Counted from the stretch's first letter, positions 35,761 to 49,356 are shown. The stretch is 64,000 nt of DNA from Coprinus comatus (GCA_034638255.1 JAWPGT010000008.1:806001-870000), one strand, 5' to 3'. The notes: generated by a model not told the origin, from the sequence alone. Numbers and translations are program-made.

Positions 35761-38067
35761 ATGTCAGACGTTGGTGGTACCCCCCCTACTGTACCTGTAT
35801 GTTTATCTATTCCAATTATTCTCTGCTTATCTGACGCTCTGTACAGACCAATCTACCGCCAAGCGGGACTGAAGGCCAAGGTCCCAGTATCACTCCAGAT
35901 CCAGGCACTTCTCTACCTCCGTGCGTTTTTTTCTAGTAAAATGTAAATCATATATTAATACATACAAGGCCGAATACGGATGAACCACCCCCAAATACAC
36001 CACAGGAACCGCCACCTTCGACAACCACGCAGCCTCTAGACCCTCCGACAGAACCACCGCCAATAGTATCTTCAACTACATCATCTGAAGTACTGCCACC
36101 TTCATCTCAAATTGAACAACCTATAGTCTCTACTACACCTTCAATTTTTACTACGTTTCAAAGTTCCTCCACTCCTCCAGCTCCTCCTACCACGCAGGCA
36201 CCTACAACTACTAGTAGTGACACTCGTATTACCAATGCAACCAATACAACCAGCTTTACGACTATTGTCACTACCTTGGAAGATGGGAGCTTATCTACTG
36301 TGTGTCTCTCCGTTTATGTCAAAAAAAACATGTCACTAAAATTGTGCTAATTACAGACCATATCTGCACTTCCAACACAACTGGCAACAGGCACACCTTC
36401 CAAGGACTCCTCGCGAAAAAATGGATTAATAGCGGGAACAACAACAGCTGGAATCATCGCACTTCTTATCATTCTAGGGGTCGTTTTCCTTTTACGTCGA
36501 AAGAAACTAAAAAAGCAATTATCAGAAGTTGATGCGTTACTTAAGAGTAGAAAAAAAAGGAGAGGTCTACTGGAAGATGAAGATTGGGGCGATGATGGTC
36601 CTCCTACTCGATATCGAGATTTCGCTCCTCCAGGACAGGACCATGCTCATGACAGAAGTTTAACTTCTACGTCCCAAATTTCCGCGTACAACTATGCAGG
36701 TCATATCGGTGGACTTGGTCCAACAACAGAATATGGATATACACCTTTGGCAGATCCTTTCCAGCATCAATTAGATCCCGTTCAGCTTGAGTCGTCACTA
36801 TCGACCATTACACCACCGGCACCTCAATTCATGCGTGACCCATTGGAGCTTAACACTGCAGTGGGAGTGAGAGTAGGACAAGGAGGAAGAAGTCCAGGAA
36901 ATAATTCAGGAACGAATTCCGCCCAGGGAAGCCGTCCTTCTACACCAAATTCACCAACAGCTTGGAAAAAACCTTCCGAATCTGGATCTATTTTCAGAGA
37001 AGAAGGTGTTTGGCCTCCTCCCAATGCTAGCTCTGTTTCGGTTGCTGCTATCAGTCTGAATGCAGGTGCAAGTCCAGGTATAGGTGCGGGAATGACTGGT
37101 GTTACCGATCATCCTTTGGCGCATAGCCCTCAAAGTACTCGAGGCCCAACGGTACCATTTATCTCACGTACAATAAAACCTTCCACCTCACCAAAAATGT
37201 CACCACCTTTAATTATGCCACCACATCAACCACATCAAAGCTTGTCACACCAGGGCCCAGGTATTGCTTCAGTATATCCAAGTATAGCTCATTTAACTCC
37301 TCACCCTCCTCCCCCTCCTTTTACTCATACCCAAACACAGAGTCGCTTGCATTCGAATTCACTTCTTCCCAATAGTAAAAGATCTAGTTTACCTCAAATA
37401 TCTCCATTATCCTCAATTTCAACGTTTACGTTGGGAATGGGCATGAATTCATCAGCACATTCACCAGCGGTTTCAAACCCGGGAATAGGGCTAGGACGAA
37501 GACCAACATCTGTTTCTGCACATTCTACTTCATATGCCTCTTTCGTTTCCGGTAATAGTGTTAGTGAAGGCGCTATGGCGAAGGATTGGATGTATGATAT
37601 GGAGGAATACCAGAAGGCAACATGAAGCTGAGGTTGATCGTAAGTCAAGAAAACGAAGGTCAAGAGAACAAAGGTCACGAGAGGTAGAGGAACATATGCA
37701 TACGGTTTCTTCAGGTCATCAAGTCAATGTGATTTATCAAAATGAAAGACACGTTCCTTATGTGGTTGAAGCAGCTAGAATGTTAACACCTCCTCATCTT
37801 TCGACAACGTTATCACCTTCTCCAACGACAATTTCGCTACCACCACTATCCCCACCACCACCGAATCATTTGTTTAATCAATCGCAATCGCAATTACAGA
37901 TACCGCCTCCAGCACAACAAAGACAGAATACGGGTGAATCGGGATTCCAACTTCCACCAGGAGCAGCTCCTGCTAATCGACCTGGTCCCAATATATATAA
38001 TTCCAAACCTACTTCCCTTTCATCGCGCTATCCCCCGAACTCTGCATATAAAAATACATTCATATAG
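35761..38067 (+). CDS. Mucin-like single-pass membrane protein, Pro/Ser/Thr-rich
   Basis: Exons 35761-35796, 35847-35920, 35969-36299 and 36357-37551, then 37628-38067 if the final intron (37552-37627, GTAATA donor, AAG acceptor) is real, giving 691 residues. Without it the frame stops at 37625 (569 residues), and downstream sequence such as VDRKSRKRRSREQRSREVEE and NVIYQNERHVPYVVEAARM is lost although it looks coding. A one-base indel near 37614 (EEYQ..RQHEAEV) would also join the two. The N-terminal 150 residues are Pro/Thr/Ser-rich without an obvious signal peptide. One helix lies at about residues 174-193 (GIIALLIILGVVFLL) followed by RRKKLKK. The rest is a long disordered Ser/Pro tail. 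Unknown role; probably a wall-stress-sensor-like surface protein, by architecture only. Confidence 0.7.
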
Positions 38068-41000
38068 TTACGATTACGGTTGCATTTTCTTTAGTATACC
38101 ATGTTCCTTTATTTTTCCCTCTCCCTCTCTTGTTTGTGTTCTCGTGTTCATGCAGAAGGACTCTTGTTTTTCTTTTCGTTTTCTCAATGTTTCTTGTTTG
38201 TTCGTTTGTAGTTCGTGGACTTCACTCAAAGTTTTATTAATAGACTTTTTTTCGGCCTCTTTCGATTCGACAAATTGGAGTTTACGATTTTCTGTGTCAA
38301 ATGTTATGGTACAGCTTAGACTTTGCGTTTTCTTTTTTAATTTCGGGTTCGTTCGGTTTCCGAAAAAAAAAAAAGGTTTTTCGTAATTCATGAATGATTT
38401 GAAAAAGGAAAAGGTCGTATTTTTATTTATAGATGGTTCATATCTTTTTTTTTTCGTTTCAACCAAGATCCGTTGATATCACAACAACAATGTTGGGAGG
38501 GGGGGTTAGCTAATTGACTGGCCATATGTGTCAGTGAGCGCATTGCGGAAAAACCCCGGTACCACAAGTCAGTTCCTTGTGGTAACAATTTGAACGTCTG
38601 CCAAAGAGCACAATGCTTGAAGCCGACCCACGATCGTGTCTGTATTTTGTCTGCAATTTGATTGAGATTTGGTAATGGAATAGGTGGTTGCCATTGGACG
38701 TGGCCATACGGACGGGTAGACAGCGTCATTCGGCCCTCCCGGCCCACTCGAAACTATCATTCCTTCAACCAACAACACTACTAAATAAGGAAGGTTGGGT
38801 TGGTGTGAAGTAACAAACAACCGGTGCGTGAGTGTTAGTATAATTTTCTACTCCGGCCCGATCCCGGACCGACTATGTGGGTCTTTCATGAGCAGACGTT
38901 ACTCTTGTTTTGTAAGTTTACCTCTTTCCATTTTGACGCTCCCGACGTCTCATGAGCTTCTGAAAACTCGACTTTTTTAAGCTTCGCGAGTGATTCGGAC
39001 TAAGGGGTTGTTGTGGCGTAGGCGCTCGGGCACAGTTAGTGACTCATAACTAGTGACTCTGATCTTGTTGTTTGAGACAGTAAATATAGCCCATAGCCAC
39101 AATTTGCCCATATTATTTTGAAGAATGGATTATGATATAATTATAAATATGACCCCATCATGACCAGTGCCAATTTGTTGCTAACACCAGCTTTTGTGAG
39201 TAGCAATCTCACTTTTCAAGACTCATTGGACGTCAAGACTCGGGAACTGATAACAACTGTTAAGTAACTTGAGAGTATAGCTGAAGTTTAATTAGCAGTG
39301 CCCTGGGCTATTGATATAATGACAAAGCGTTAGCTTCGATCTACTATGGGTCATTATTACTATGCTAGCCCGTTAGTAATCATGATATACTTGTTACTAG
39401 TACCTTTTCAATAAGCCACTTTAACACTACATTACGGCTAAAGTTACTGCGCAGCATTGCGAGAGACAGTAGTAAAAATAATTGTCACCACTACTACCAT
39501 TTTATAGATATACCTGTGACAATGGCAAGTAGTACCTGTTTGAATACTATCCTAAATAACTGCTGAATAGTAATATTGTCATCATTGAGGCTGTGAAGGG
39601 AGAGGTCTTGCTATGTCATGTCACTCACGCACATGTAATTGTAAAAGACAACATGTCCTTGTAAGTCCGATGAAGCTCGTCAGAATTACAGCACTCAGAA
39701 AGGCTGCGCGAGAGGGTCATAATGTGTAGTTTAGTTAGTCTCTAATAATAATCATCGATCTGTAATGTGCGTGAAAAGCTTTAAATCGTCACCAGAACGA
39801 TAGTAGAGAAAATTGGGCTCCTCCCGCCAATCAATAGATGGCAGAAATATCATTAATCCTTGGAATTTGATTATTGTCTACATGTATACAGTGAAAATTT
39901 GATATAAATAGCATCAACCGACGGGTAGTGAGCTTCAAGTATCATGTGCTACTTTCCTGTCATTGATGATGAATACTCTCGATCTATACTTATTAATCTT
40001 TTCGGAAAATTGTCGATTGCTCTACGTATTCAAATAGGAAGGCTGTGTACAAGTGGATATTCTGGATGTAGCATGTACTCTTGTTGAAACTTAAGCTTGA
40101 AATTGTTACCCGTTATCCGAGTTGAAAAGCTATTTATAACCTTCAGTATTGAGTCGAATGGCACATGTTCTGAGTCTTGCTTTAAGCGCTAATATAATCC
40201 ACAAAAAGTTATTGTTCAGTCGGCTAACGTACCCGTTAAAGAACAGCTACGCCCACCAGGTAAGGGTGTATTCGTAACCCTGTATGCACAACGAGGGTGG
40301 AGAAATCTAACATTGTATAATTAATCCCCCTTTGAAGCATGTAGCGGCGTCTACTGACAAGATCTGAGCTCGGTCGAGAGTGTCGTTCCAAGCAATGGAA
40401 GTATACATAGAATGCTCTCATTGATCCACAATATGGGTCACTCCTCTCTGTTTTAGTTACTTTGCCGCATAGCTAATTTGAAAGTGTAGTAATGTAGCTT
40501 CTGCCTAGTGAGATACTAATATGGTGATCAACGCTTCTGAGAGCGAGTAAAGGCGCAGAAGCCTTATGGCTTACCTGACGTCAGCACCTGTACTGCATAC
40601 TGCATATTCTGCGGCTAGTAGTAGTAATTGGGATCGAGTCGTGAAATAGCTCGCAGCCTGGAGAAAGTTGGGGAATTCTGATACATCGGGTACTATTTTA
40701 AGGGCTCGGGCACCCCCGGTTTCTACATGGAACTGTGTTATTACTATATGACGTTCGATTCCGGTTTATTGGATGTACAATGAATGAACTGTAGCCTTTG
40801 AATCGCATAGAGAAGTTCTTATTGTTAATGAAGGCTTCGAAGTATCACTCCCTTTATGTTTCGTTTGTCTTTTTCGTTGATCGAGAACATCAACAACATC
40901 AATATCGTAATGGAAACAAAATTCCGGTGACAAGTTAATTGCGCCAAAAAAGCTCATACGGCATATACTGTTGACTCGAAAGTGAAGGATATATAACATG

Positions 41001-41298
41001 AGAGGCTTGAGGATAGTACGAAGAAACAAACCCTCATCCTCACAATCTCAAGAACACCCCAATCAACTTGCCGCCTCCATAGGACAATTTGGTATAGCTG
41101 CTGCCTCAAATCGTGGCAGAGTGACATGTACAGATTGTAGTAACCGACCTTCCATCACTACGTATCTGGCTGGATCAAATCTTCTCACGTGGGCGCCGTA
41201 TACCTGTACATCTCGTACAGCTCTTACAAGTGACACCAGCCCTTCACCGACTTTCGAACTATAAAGGGGACGGGTTGTCATAGATCTGACAATTGCTT
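38068..41298. other. Intergenic, 3.2 kb, no gene supported
   Basis: The first 400 bases are T-rich 3' flank. Minus-strand frames at 38427-38820 are open but show no motif and overlap each other. The middle (39-41 kb) is AT-rich with no exon chain. An open frame at 41001-41264 just upstream of the kinase gene is taken as leader sequence. Confidence 0.4.
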
Positions 41299-44200
41299 AT
41301 GTCTCCAAATTCACCCTCCAAACAATCGCGCTCATTGAACACACCATCGTCAGAATCCTCTTCGACAACGATTACACCACGTAGACCATCTCCTCTCAAC
41401 CCTGCTGCAATTTCCGATGATCCTACATCTCTTTCAAATCTGGATGAAGATTTGATCGACTTTCCAGAGGTCCCTGGAGACCCTAGGGGTGCATCTGTAT
41501 CCGGAATGCGCGATAAATCGTCATCAGGTCCAAATCCAATGGTAGAAGTGACGTCAAGTCCTGCATCTACTATACAGGCCCTCCCAGGGCTGCACGAAGG
41601 CAGGCTAGCGAGCTTAGTGCAGAGGGATCGGTCAAGGTCACCGTCTGGTCGCATAAATGAAAATGTATGGCGGAAGAAAGTCAACGATCCGGCGGAAACT
41701 CCACTTTTAAGAGGGGTGAATGCATCACCGTCAGCATCTTGGTGGGGAGACCATGCTGCAAATGCAAAGTCATGGACGGAGTCAGAGACCCCGAAGAAGA
41801 AAAGGCCTATAAGTGAAGGCGAGAAGAAAGCCTGGGTTCGTACACGAGAGGTAAGTCCCGCATCATGACAGTGGATGGAGATGAACTGGAGGACGATCGG
41901 TGGCTCGATTTAGTAATCTCCTGATCGGGCTAATCCCCCCAGTGCTTCCACCTGTGCAAAGTTGACTTTGAATTAGATTCGTTACTGACCATGTTGATTC
42001 CTCTAGCGTGTGGCTATTGCGGCCAAATCTGTGTTGGGGACTACAGGCGACGTTGCACACGAATTATTGGAAGTCGGTAGCGACTTTTTAGAATTTGCAC
42101 CTATACCTGGTCTCTCTGCAGCGGCAAGATCCCTTCTCTACATCTGGGACGCTATGGAACTTGTGGATGTACGTGATAATAATCGTAAAATGATAATCCC
42201 GGCTGGTCTGAACTTTTCTATTTAGATGAACACAGCATCGTGCCTTCGTCTGACAGAACGATGTGCTGAAACACTCATTGCCATTCGTCTTGAAATACAT
42301 GAGGGAGGGGACCTCATTACCAAGGATCTTCAAGGTCCTACAAACAAACTCCACGAGTGAGTGATTTCATAGTACCAAAATTATAGGAATTTCTAAACCT
42401 CAAGTAGATGTTTTGAAGTCGTCCGTACACTTCTAGTCAAGGAATCCAACAGACCATTCTTAAAACGTTACTTAAAACGCGATGAAATTTTGCGTGATAT
42501 TGCCGGATGTGATGCCGACTTACAGGCAGCCCTGGACATGTTTCATGTAAGTCCATTATCACATTTTTATTATTTCTCGTTTTGGTTGCTGAGAGGTCCA
42601 TCGCAGATATCCGTCTCCCTCAGAATTCTCAAGCAATTCAAAGAATCTGAAGAAATGAGAAAACAAGACAATAAAGCTATTCTTGAAGCTGTGAGGCAGC
42701 AACAGCTCCCACATGCGCCTGAAAATGCCCTGATGCTTACCGGAGTGAATCAAACGACCGAACCTACCTCATTAACTGAAGTACGCAAATCATCCACCAT
42801 CGCATGACCTGATCTTTTACTGTCGCTTTAGGATACTGCAACCAATGTGGCAGCGCCATCGGAAAATCAACGCCAACAGGCTCGAGCGCAACTTGATCAA
42901 ATCAAAGCAGCACAGAACACTGCGGATTTATCTCAAGATGCTGAAAATCTGCGACAACTCATGCGTCTGGCTCTTCAAACAACTAGCGATGCAGAGATGC
43001 TTGGTATTCTACAGATTCGACGACAGGACATGCCCGAGGCCATTAAGACACTCCAACGCGCACTTGAACATGTCATCGAGAATGAAGACAAGTTTGAGAG
43101 TCCCGAGCTTTCCACGAGACCGACCACTTTGATTAGGAGGTTTAGCCTGAAGAGAGACGATCGAACAACTACTAGCCCGAAACGAGCACAAACAATGGAG
43201 AGTGAAAGTAGCAGTAGCGGCAGTTTTAACTCCATTTCCAGACGGGATACGTTAGACAGAGAATTTCTAGAGACCGGTATAGATGCACTCAGACGCATGA
43301 GTCGAGGAGTAGAGACCAATTTACCGAGCTGGACAATAACGAAGTGAGTTGGTAAATTTTTTGGTACCTGTCAATGCGTTCTCACTGCTTTTTTTTTTTT
43401 TTATTAGGTTTGAAGTAGATCGCGATCAGAAGATTGGCATAGGGTTTTTCTCCGATGTTTATAGGGGAACGTGGCGTGGGCGTACGGTTGCCATCAAGGT
43501 CCTAGCAGATACTACCCCTCGTGAAGTATTCAAGCGAGAAGTTGCCATTTGGAAGACACTTAAACATCCCAATGTGTTGGAGCTCTACGGCGCCAGTAGC
43601 ACTACCGGTGATCCGCCGTGGTTCTTTGTCAGTTATTATGCCAAGAATGGCAGCCTTGTGGAATTCCTCCGCCGTGTTCATAATCAACCCAGGTCGTCCG
43701 GTTCTTCATTTGTATCTGGAAGTCCACATCACTCCAACACAAATCTACCTCTCACGTCTGCGGTTCTCGGATTGAACGGACAGTAACATTTCCAATCTGG
43801 TCTGGAATGAACCATTTGCCGACCAAAGGGGGGACTAAATCTCCGGGGAGAGACACAGAGTATAGGAGAAGTAGAGACCTTCATAGGTTTATTTACGAAA
43901 TTTCCAAGGGTATGGAGTACTTGCATAGTAAGAATATACTCCACGGGGACCTAAAGGTGAGACTCGTAGGTCAGAATCCAACCTCATTTTGCTCACAGAC
44001 TTTTAATGGCAGGCGGCCAACGTCCTTGTTGACGACAACTTGCGATGTGTGATCTCTGACTTTGGTCAAAGCGAGATGAAGTCGGAAGCATTCAGAATAA
44101 GTGGTTCCCCACTACCTCGTGTGTATCTTCTCTTTCCTCCTACTCGATGCATTTTTACCTATGATTCAAACAGATGGAACCCTCCGCTGGCAAGCCCCAG

Positions 44201-46000
44201 AGCTCATGAGAGGATCAGCCCATCTGACACAAGAGATGGATGTTTACGCTTTTTCTATTTGCTGTATGGAGATCCTTAACTGGGGAACTCTACCCTGGGC
44301 GTTCCAAGACGACCCAGCAGTCCGTTATCTCGTGCTAGGTAAATTTAAATTCACATTTCTTGAAGTTCAAATTCAAATTATCCATGACTATCTAGATCAA
44401 AATGAGCGACCACCTCTTCCACTCAACTCCAGATATGTTAACCCAGCTCTACAGGAGCTCCTACGAAATTGTTGGGATAAAGCACCGGAGCAGAGACCCC
44501 CTTTTTCAACAATTGTTCCAATTGTTAAGAAGCTTCGGAAGACTGTCGGAGAGTATTTGGATGACTTTAGCTCTCCTCGGCTTCAAGGGGTCCCTGACAT
44601 TGAGGAATCTCATCCTAAAGCTTCACCAGATATCAGACCTGTTCCTCTACCAGAGGTTTCTCGTGAGCTACAACTGACCTCTTCCCTGACAACTGACTTA
44701 ATTATATCTTTTATAGAGCACCACTATCCGACACTACCTCCAATGAATATTGAAATTGATACTAATCGGCCCTTGCAACACAAGGAGAATTCCGTCCCTA
44801 CACCGGAAATTCAATTTCCGGAACCGATGTTCTTCACATCAAGTAGACAATCGTCCATGTTTATACCTGCCTCATCGGATGAGTCCGACGCAGGAGATAT
44901 GATTGCTGTCAGCGAATACGATGGCTACAGCTCACCACCGCCTGTCGATGATATCATAGCTCAAACAAAGAACGAGAGGAGATACAGACTCATGCTTATA
45001 CACGAGTATCATCCATCACGTAAGTGCAGCCTCTCTACATGCTTCACGGCTGCGTTTCATTAAAGATGACATGCTCTAGTAATGCTGCCGTTATGGGATC
45101 CAAGTCCTGTCGATTTAGGGGCAGTCGGATATTTGTCAAAACCACGCGGCGCCTTTATTACACTTTTCAATGCGTTTTACCCAGATAAATCGTCACTGGA
45201 GGCTGTTCGTGCCATTCCATCAATTGCTGGTTATGGGAAAGTGACGCATGGAAGTCAAAGGACGAAAAAGAAGACTAATTTCTTTAATACCATTTTGGGG
45301 CTCCTCACCTCGAGAAACAAGAACGCTGATCGTTTACCGTAAGGTCTTTCCACTGTGGATCTAATTTGGTGAATATTAACAAGGATTTTAGTCAAGCCGT
45401 TAACCGCCGACACACTTTCCCCCTCAAGGCTGGTCATAAGGCTGCCTTTCTTTGTACCGAGGCACCCGAATATCGCTATATGATGTCAGAAGACGGTACA
45501 AATCAACTTGAGGCTCCGAAGAGATGGTTCAAGGCAAATGTTGATACCATTTTAAAGATATATGGTGCTCAGCATCAGATACAACGCGAAGATCTCTTCC
45601 TTGGTAAGTACAAGGCCAAATATGATTGTATCTTTCTCTGAGCTTAATTTATGCAATCACTCATAGCCGTCGGTCTCCTTCGTGCTACAAACTACGCATT
45701 GTTTGTCAGTCATAATCATTCGGAAGGGCATGTGAGTAATCTCTTCATGTTTTGATCTAGTTCTCAGATAGCATTTAGGCGCATTTCAATGCCTTTGCTT
45801 CCCCAAATACTGGTCAGCCCTGGGGAATGTTCACCACTGATTCAGAGTATGATGGGGAAGGACCCAATGTCGGAGATATACCAGCCGAATCTTCTCGCCA
45901 ATCAGCGAGCAAAGTCTCATCTCATGGCGGTCCTTGGGATACCGTTCTGGTTGCGCGCCTGCGGTTCAAACCAGATAGCTCAGATCCTACTACACTCTAA
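41299..46000 (+). CDS. MLKL-like helical bundle + TKL protein kinase + unnamed C-terminal domain
   Basis: About 15 exons starting 41299-41850, 42007-42168, 42226-42356, 42408-42546, 42607-42780, 42832-43343 and 43408-43782, and ending 45779-46000; roughly 1270-1290 residues. A disordered N-terminus (1-184) precedes LEFAPIPGLSAAARSLLYIW, CLRLTERCAETLIAIR and FLKRYLKRDEILRDIAGCD, the four-helix bundle type found at the N-terminus of MLKL and of many agaricomycete proteins. A second helical stretch follows, then a kinase with IGIGFFSDVYRG, VAIKVL, HGDLKAANVLV, SDFGQSEM, GTLRWQAPEL and MDVYAFSI, so catalytic Lys, Asp, Asn and DFG are all present. A conserved C-terminal region (LPLWDPSPVDLGAVGYLSKP ... 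WDTVLVARLRFKPD) ends it. Frame between 43782 and 43851 closes with a 68-nt intron (GTAACA donor, GAG acceptor); otherwise a one-base gap in the G6 run near 43830 must be assumed. Role inferred: signalling, possibly cell death. Confidence 0.82.
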
Positions 46001-47775
46001 GTCATGAATTATGAAGATAAATATAGCAGTTGATCCACGTTTGTTTATTTCACGGACATTATACCCATTTCTTGTATTAACATATTTCATATCTGAATCT
46101 CAGTGGAGAATCAAATTGCTGTGTGTAGCGTAGTCTAATTATTGATGGTCAACCATTTTCTCTTTTCTCAGCGTAAAAAAGCTCGGGTAGAATTTATGTG
46201 AAGAGGAAAGTGCCATGTGACAACACTGGAGTGTACGCATGTTGCCAGCGGTAAGTACGTGTAAATTAATTTTAACATCCCTGATTGCCACGCAAAGCAT
46301 AAGACTAGCGCAAGCACTTATCAAATTCGGTTACTTACATACTACAAATGTCCAGTTCGGGTAGTTTGCGGTTAGGTTTGTGGAAGCCTTAAGGTCCAGC
46401 TGGAACTTGGCGACTTGGCCCCGTCTGGTAACAGTTCCATGAATTCCGTCTCGGCTGTCGTGAGAGTTGATCATATTGCATGGAATTTTTATTACCATTG
46501 GTCTATCACCGTATATCACGAATGGCTCAAGTGAACTTGGGTCAAGGAGAATTCCGTGATAATTTACTTAAGCACTGAATCTGTACGAAAGCTGTGATAC
46601 AGAACGGGAGGCTCAGGGTTTTAGCATCAACCTTGTGAAAATTTTATATGTAGTAAGACGGCAGTAAGGCAGGGAATGCCCACTGTTCCATGACAGAAAT
46701 TTTAATACCTCAATAACAGTCCTTTGGCGAGTATTGGCCCAGTAGCGCTATTTCAGAAAGCTTATTTTTATCTCATGAAATTGGTTAGTGGACCAATGGA
46801 AAAAGCCCCTTTCTGCTCCGGGCTGTATCTCTTGGCATGCCGTCCTTCCGTTTTACAAGGTTGTACATAACCTTGTACATAAAGTCCATAGAAGATTGAC
46901 ATGATCGCTTCCAGTTCGGCCACCTTTGATAACTACTGAGGGTCCAAACAATTTAATAACCGCTTACATCCATTAAGGAAATAAGAACAAGCGCCTGTCT
47001 GCCATGAAAAACATTCCTTCCTTATGAGGTGTGTAGTGTTGAAGAAAAGGAATTCTGTTTGATATTAACATTATATCCGAATGGCACATGTACAGGCCAC
47101 CCACTCACCATGTGCTGCGAGATGTGATCTCTCCTACCATAGGTTTGCCATCGTGTAGCCAAGGCGGGGGCCGGTCAAATACCGAAATACCATCTTCGGT
47201 TTGCGTGTTGTTTCCGGAATTAATTTACGTAGAGGTGATCTCTGTAAAATAGGCTACATAATCTGAGGGAAAAACCTCGGATGACCGAGATTTATCCTCA
47301 AAGAGACAGAGAGCTAGTTCAGCATGTCAGTTCTCTTCTGACAATACATCGAGTAATGAATCTGCCGTGGCTAAAATCAAATTTGAATCTAGGGAGCTTA
47401 AATGAAGTTGAAAGTTCAGCTTGTCACACCAGCCCGCACATGTACATGTACATTTTGGTTTTTTACGCTATTTCCCGGTTGCTGAATAAGCGCGACCACC
47501 GGAAATCTTGGACATTGAGATCAGGAGCTTAAGCAGGTCCGGACCGTCACTCATGGTTCACTATGTCACCGAACATGCCAAACAAGTTGTTCTGGAAGAC
47601 AGCTCCCGCTTAAACAAACTTGGAATCAATAGTCTGCTTGATGAAGAGTCAGTTCAATACTAGTTCTCCCTCCCGCCAACTCTCCGACCACGCGTAAACA
47701 TTGTTGTCACGTCAAGTGTGGCCACACTCCATATAAACCAAAACACAGATTCTTGTATGGTTCTTCTCAGTTTTC
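46001..47775. other. Intergenic, one weak exon candidate
   Basis: A minus-strand frame at 46331-46519 ending in a GTAAGT donor (about 46336) encodes YPNWTFVVC and could be one exon of a small unrecognised gene; no partner exon is convincing. The rest shows nothing. Confidence 0.35.
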
Positions 47776-48940
47776 ATGCCCTTTTCGTTCGCAGGCTCGC
47801 ACTCTCAGAATCCAGCCTTCGTTACCCATCCTGCTCTCCGTACGCTGTTGATTAGTAATTCAGAATCCGTCCATTGCTGACTTCGTACAAGATATTCGGG
47901 ATGCCCATGATGCACAAGTTGTCCTGGAGGCAGTGAGGCAGAACATCTTGCCACTCATCAGGCGGCGTCTACTTGCAAGTGAACGAGAACAACTTCGAAG
48001 TGGTCACGTATACGTTTGGGAAGAAGCCCAAGATGACGGAGGTCTGCTTCGTTGGACAGATGGTCGTAGATGGTCGAAGCCCTTTACTTCAGCATTATGT
48101 CCAATTAACACTTACACAAATCTCACACAGGTCTCAGAGTAGAATGAGAGGTGACTACCTATTCTATGAAGAGAAGATCGAAACAACTCAAGAAGAACGT
48201 GATGCAAAGGCTGCACGACGGTAAGTCATTCAAGTTATGATTTTGCCGGCTGTTGTATCAGTTTCAATACTAATCACAAACCTTAACCTTTGATAGTGCA
48301 TACCGAGCATCAGATCCAAGGGCAAATATCCCTCCACCTATTAGGAGAAAAGACAGGCCGTCAAAGCCAAATGGGTTAACCAAACAGACATACTCTGTTA
48401 CTGTACAACTTTCAGGAACAGGCGATATTAGGAAGTGGCACGTTGTTGCTTACTTTTCGGTATGATGTCGCACTTTGCTCGATAAACCAAGTCTAAAATT
48501 CCCGATAGAGCAGGGATTATGCACGACTACCGGTGATCGAATATTATGATTATCTTCGGAATATCCGCGTGCCGAGTGGTGTGTTCATCAGTAACAAAAA
48601 CCTATGTGGCAAGGCAGATCGGGCGTATGCATCTGATGACAGTGAAGTAAATGACGATGTACCTCCACCAACATATGGGCATGGGTACTCCCTACACCAA
48701 TCTCCTTCCCCGCTACTTCCGTCCCCGTCCGGTGTTCAACGCCCAGTTGCACTACCATCCTCAACCTCAACCGGGGAGTCAAAGATAGATAGTTCATTAG
48801 ATCTAGTGACACAAGAGAGAAGACTCATTTTGCCGGACCCACGACATACAGGGCTACAGGGTAGTTCATCAACTCCCTCGTATGCCCCATTATCATCAGA
48901 GGACCGGAAAGCCTTAAACCGTTTCAGAGTTATACTATAG
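47776..48940 (+). CDS. Gti1/Pac2 (WOPR) family transcription regulator
   Basis: Five exons, 47776-47820, 47864-48072, 48131-48220, 48297-48459 and 48509-48940, give 312 residues. The WOPR box is clear: PSIADFVQDIRDAHDAQVVL, NILPLIRRRLLASEREQLRS, GHVYVWEEAQDDGGLLRWTD, GRRWSQSRMRGDYLFYEE, then KQTYSVTV, WHVVAYFS and the basidiomycete ending YYDYLRNIRVPSGVF. WOPR proteins (Wor1, Ryp1, Sge1, Pac2) bind DNA and act as switches of morphology, mating and secreted-protein programmes. The second donor (GTCGAA) is weak but is required to rebuild the invariant W-S-Q-S-R-M-R-G-D junction. The first exon (MPFSFAGSHSQNPAF) rests on a weak GTTACC donor and is the least certain part. The tail is Ser/Pro-rich. 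Confidence 0.88.
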
Positions 48941-49356
48941 TCTATTCATCCTATTTTGTGTCGCGTCGGATATTCCGGAATTTCGAGTATATCTAGATCC
49001 AATCGAAGAGCGTCACGGGTTTTCATCGTGCAGTTTTCGGTTGACTTCATGTCGAGCTTGATTAACGCGGCGCTGAACAAAGAAGCAATTAGAGTCGTCG
49101 AGAAACAAGTACGTGTGTTCTTGACGTTTTTCTAGAAACATGTCCTTGTGCATGTCTTCTTGTCCGAAGAGCCGAGCCGCCTAGATCCCATAGAAGCGCG
49201 GTATTCCTATCCTTAGCATATGGATCTTGTGGTCCCTAGCCGATGGTGTTGCCACAACATTTAGTTTCAATTATTACGTGATGTGACTAGAATTAGAGTG
49301 GGAACATGTGACCCCGTTACGCGAGTAACCTTTGGACCTGACCTCGACCAACCTCG
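48941..49356. other. Intergenic between WOPR and Misato genes
   Basis: No exon or repeat is seen; probably the 3' flank of one gene and the promoter of the next. Confidence 0.45.

Noticed and set aside
38427..38820. Minus-strand gene
   Set aside because: Two overlapping open frames with no motif, no splice partner and atypical composition.
40998..41264. Separate small gene ahead of the kinase
   Set aside because: Low-complexity Ser/Thr sequence, no motif, and directly upstream of the kinase start; more likely leader.
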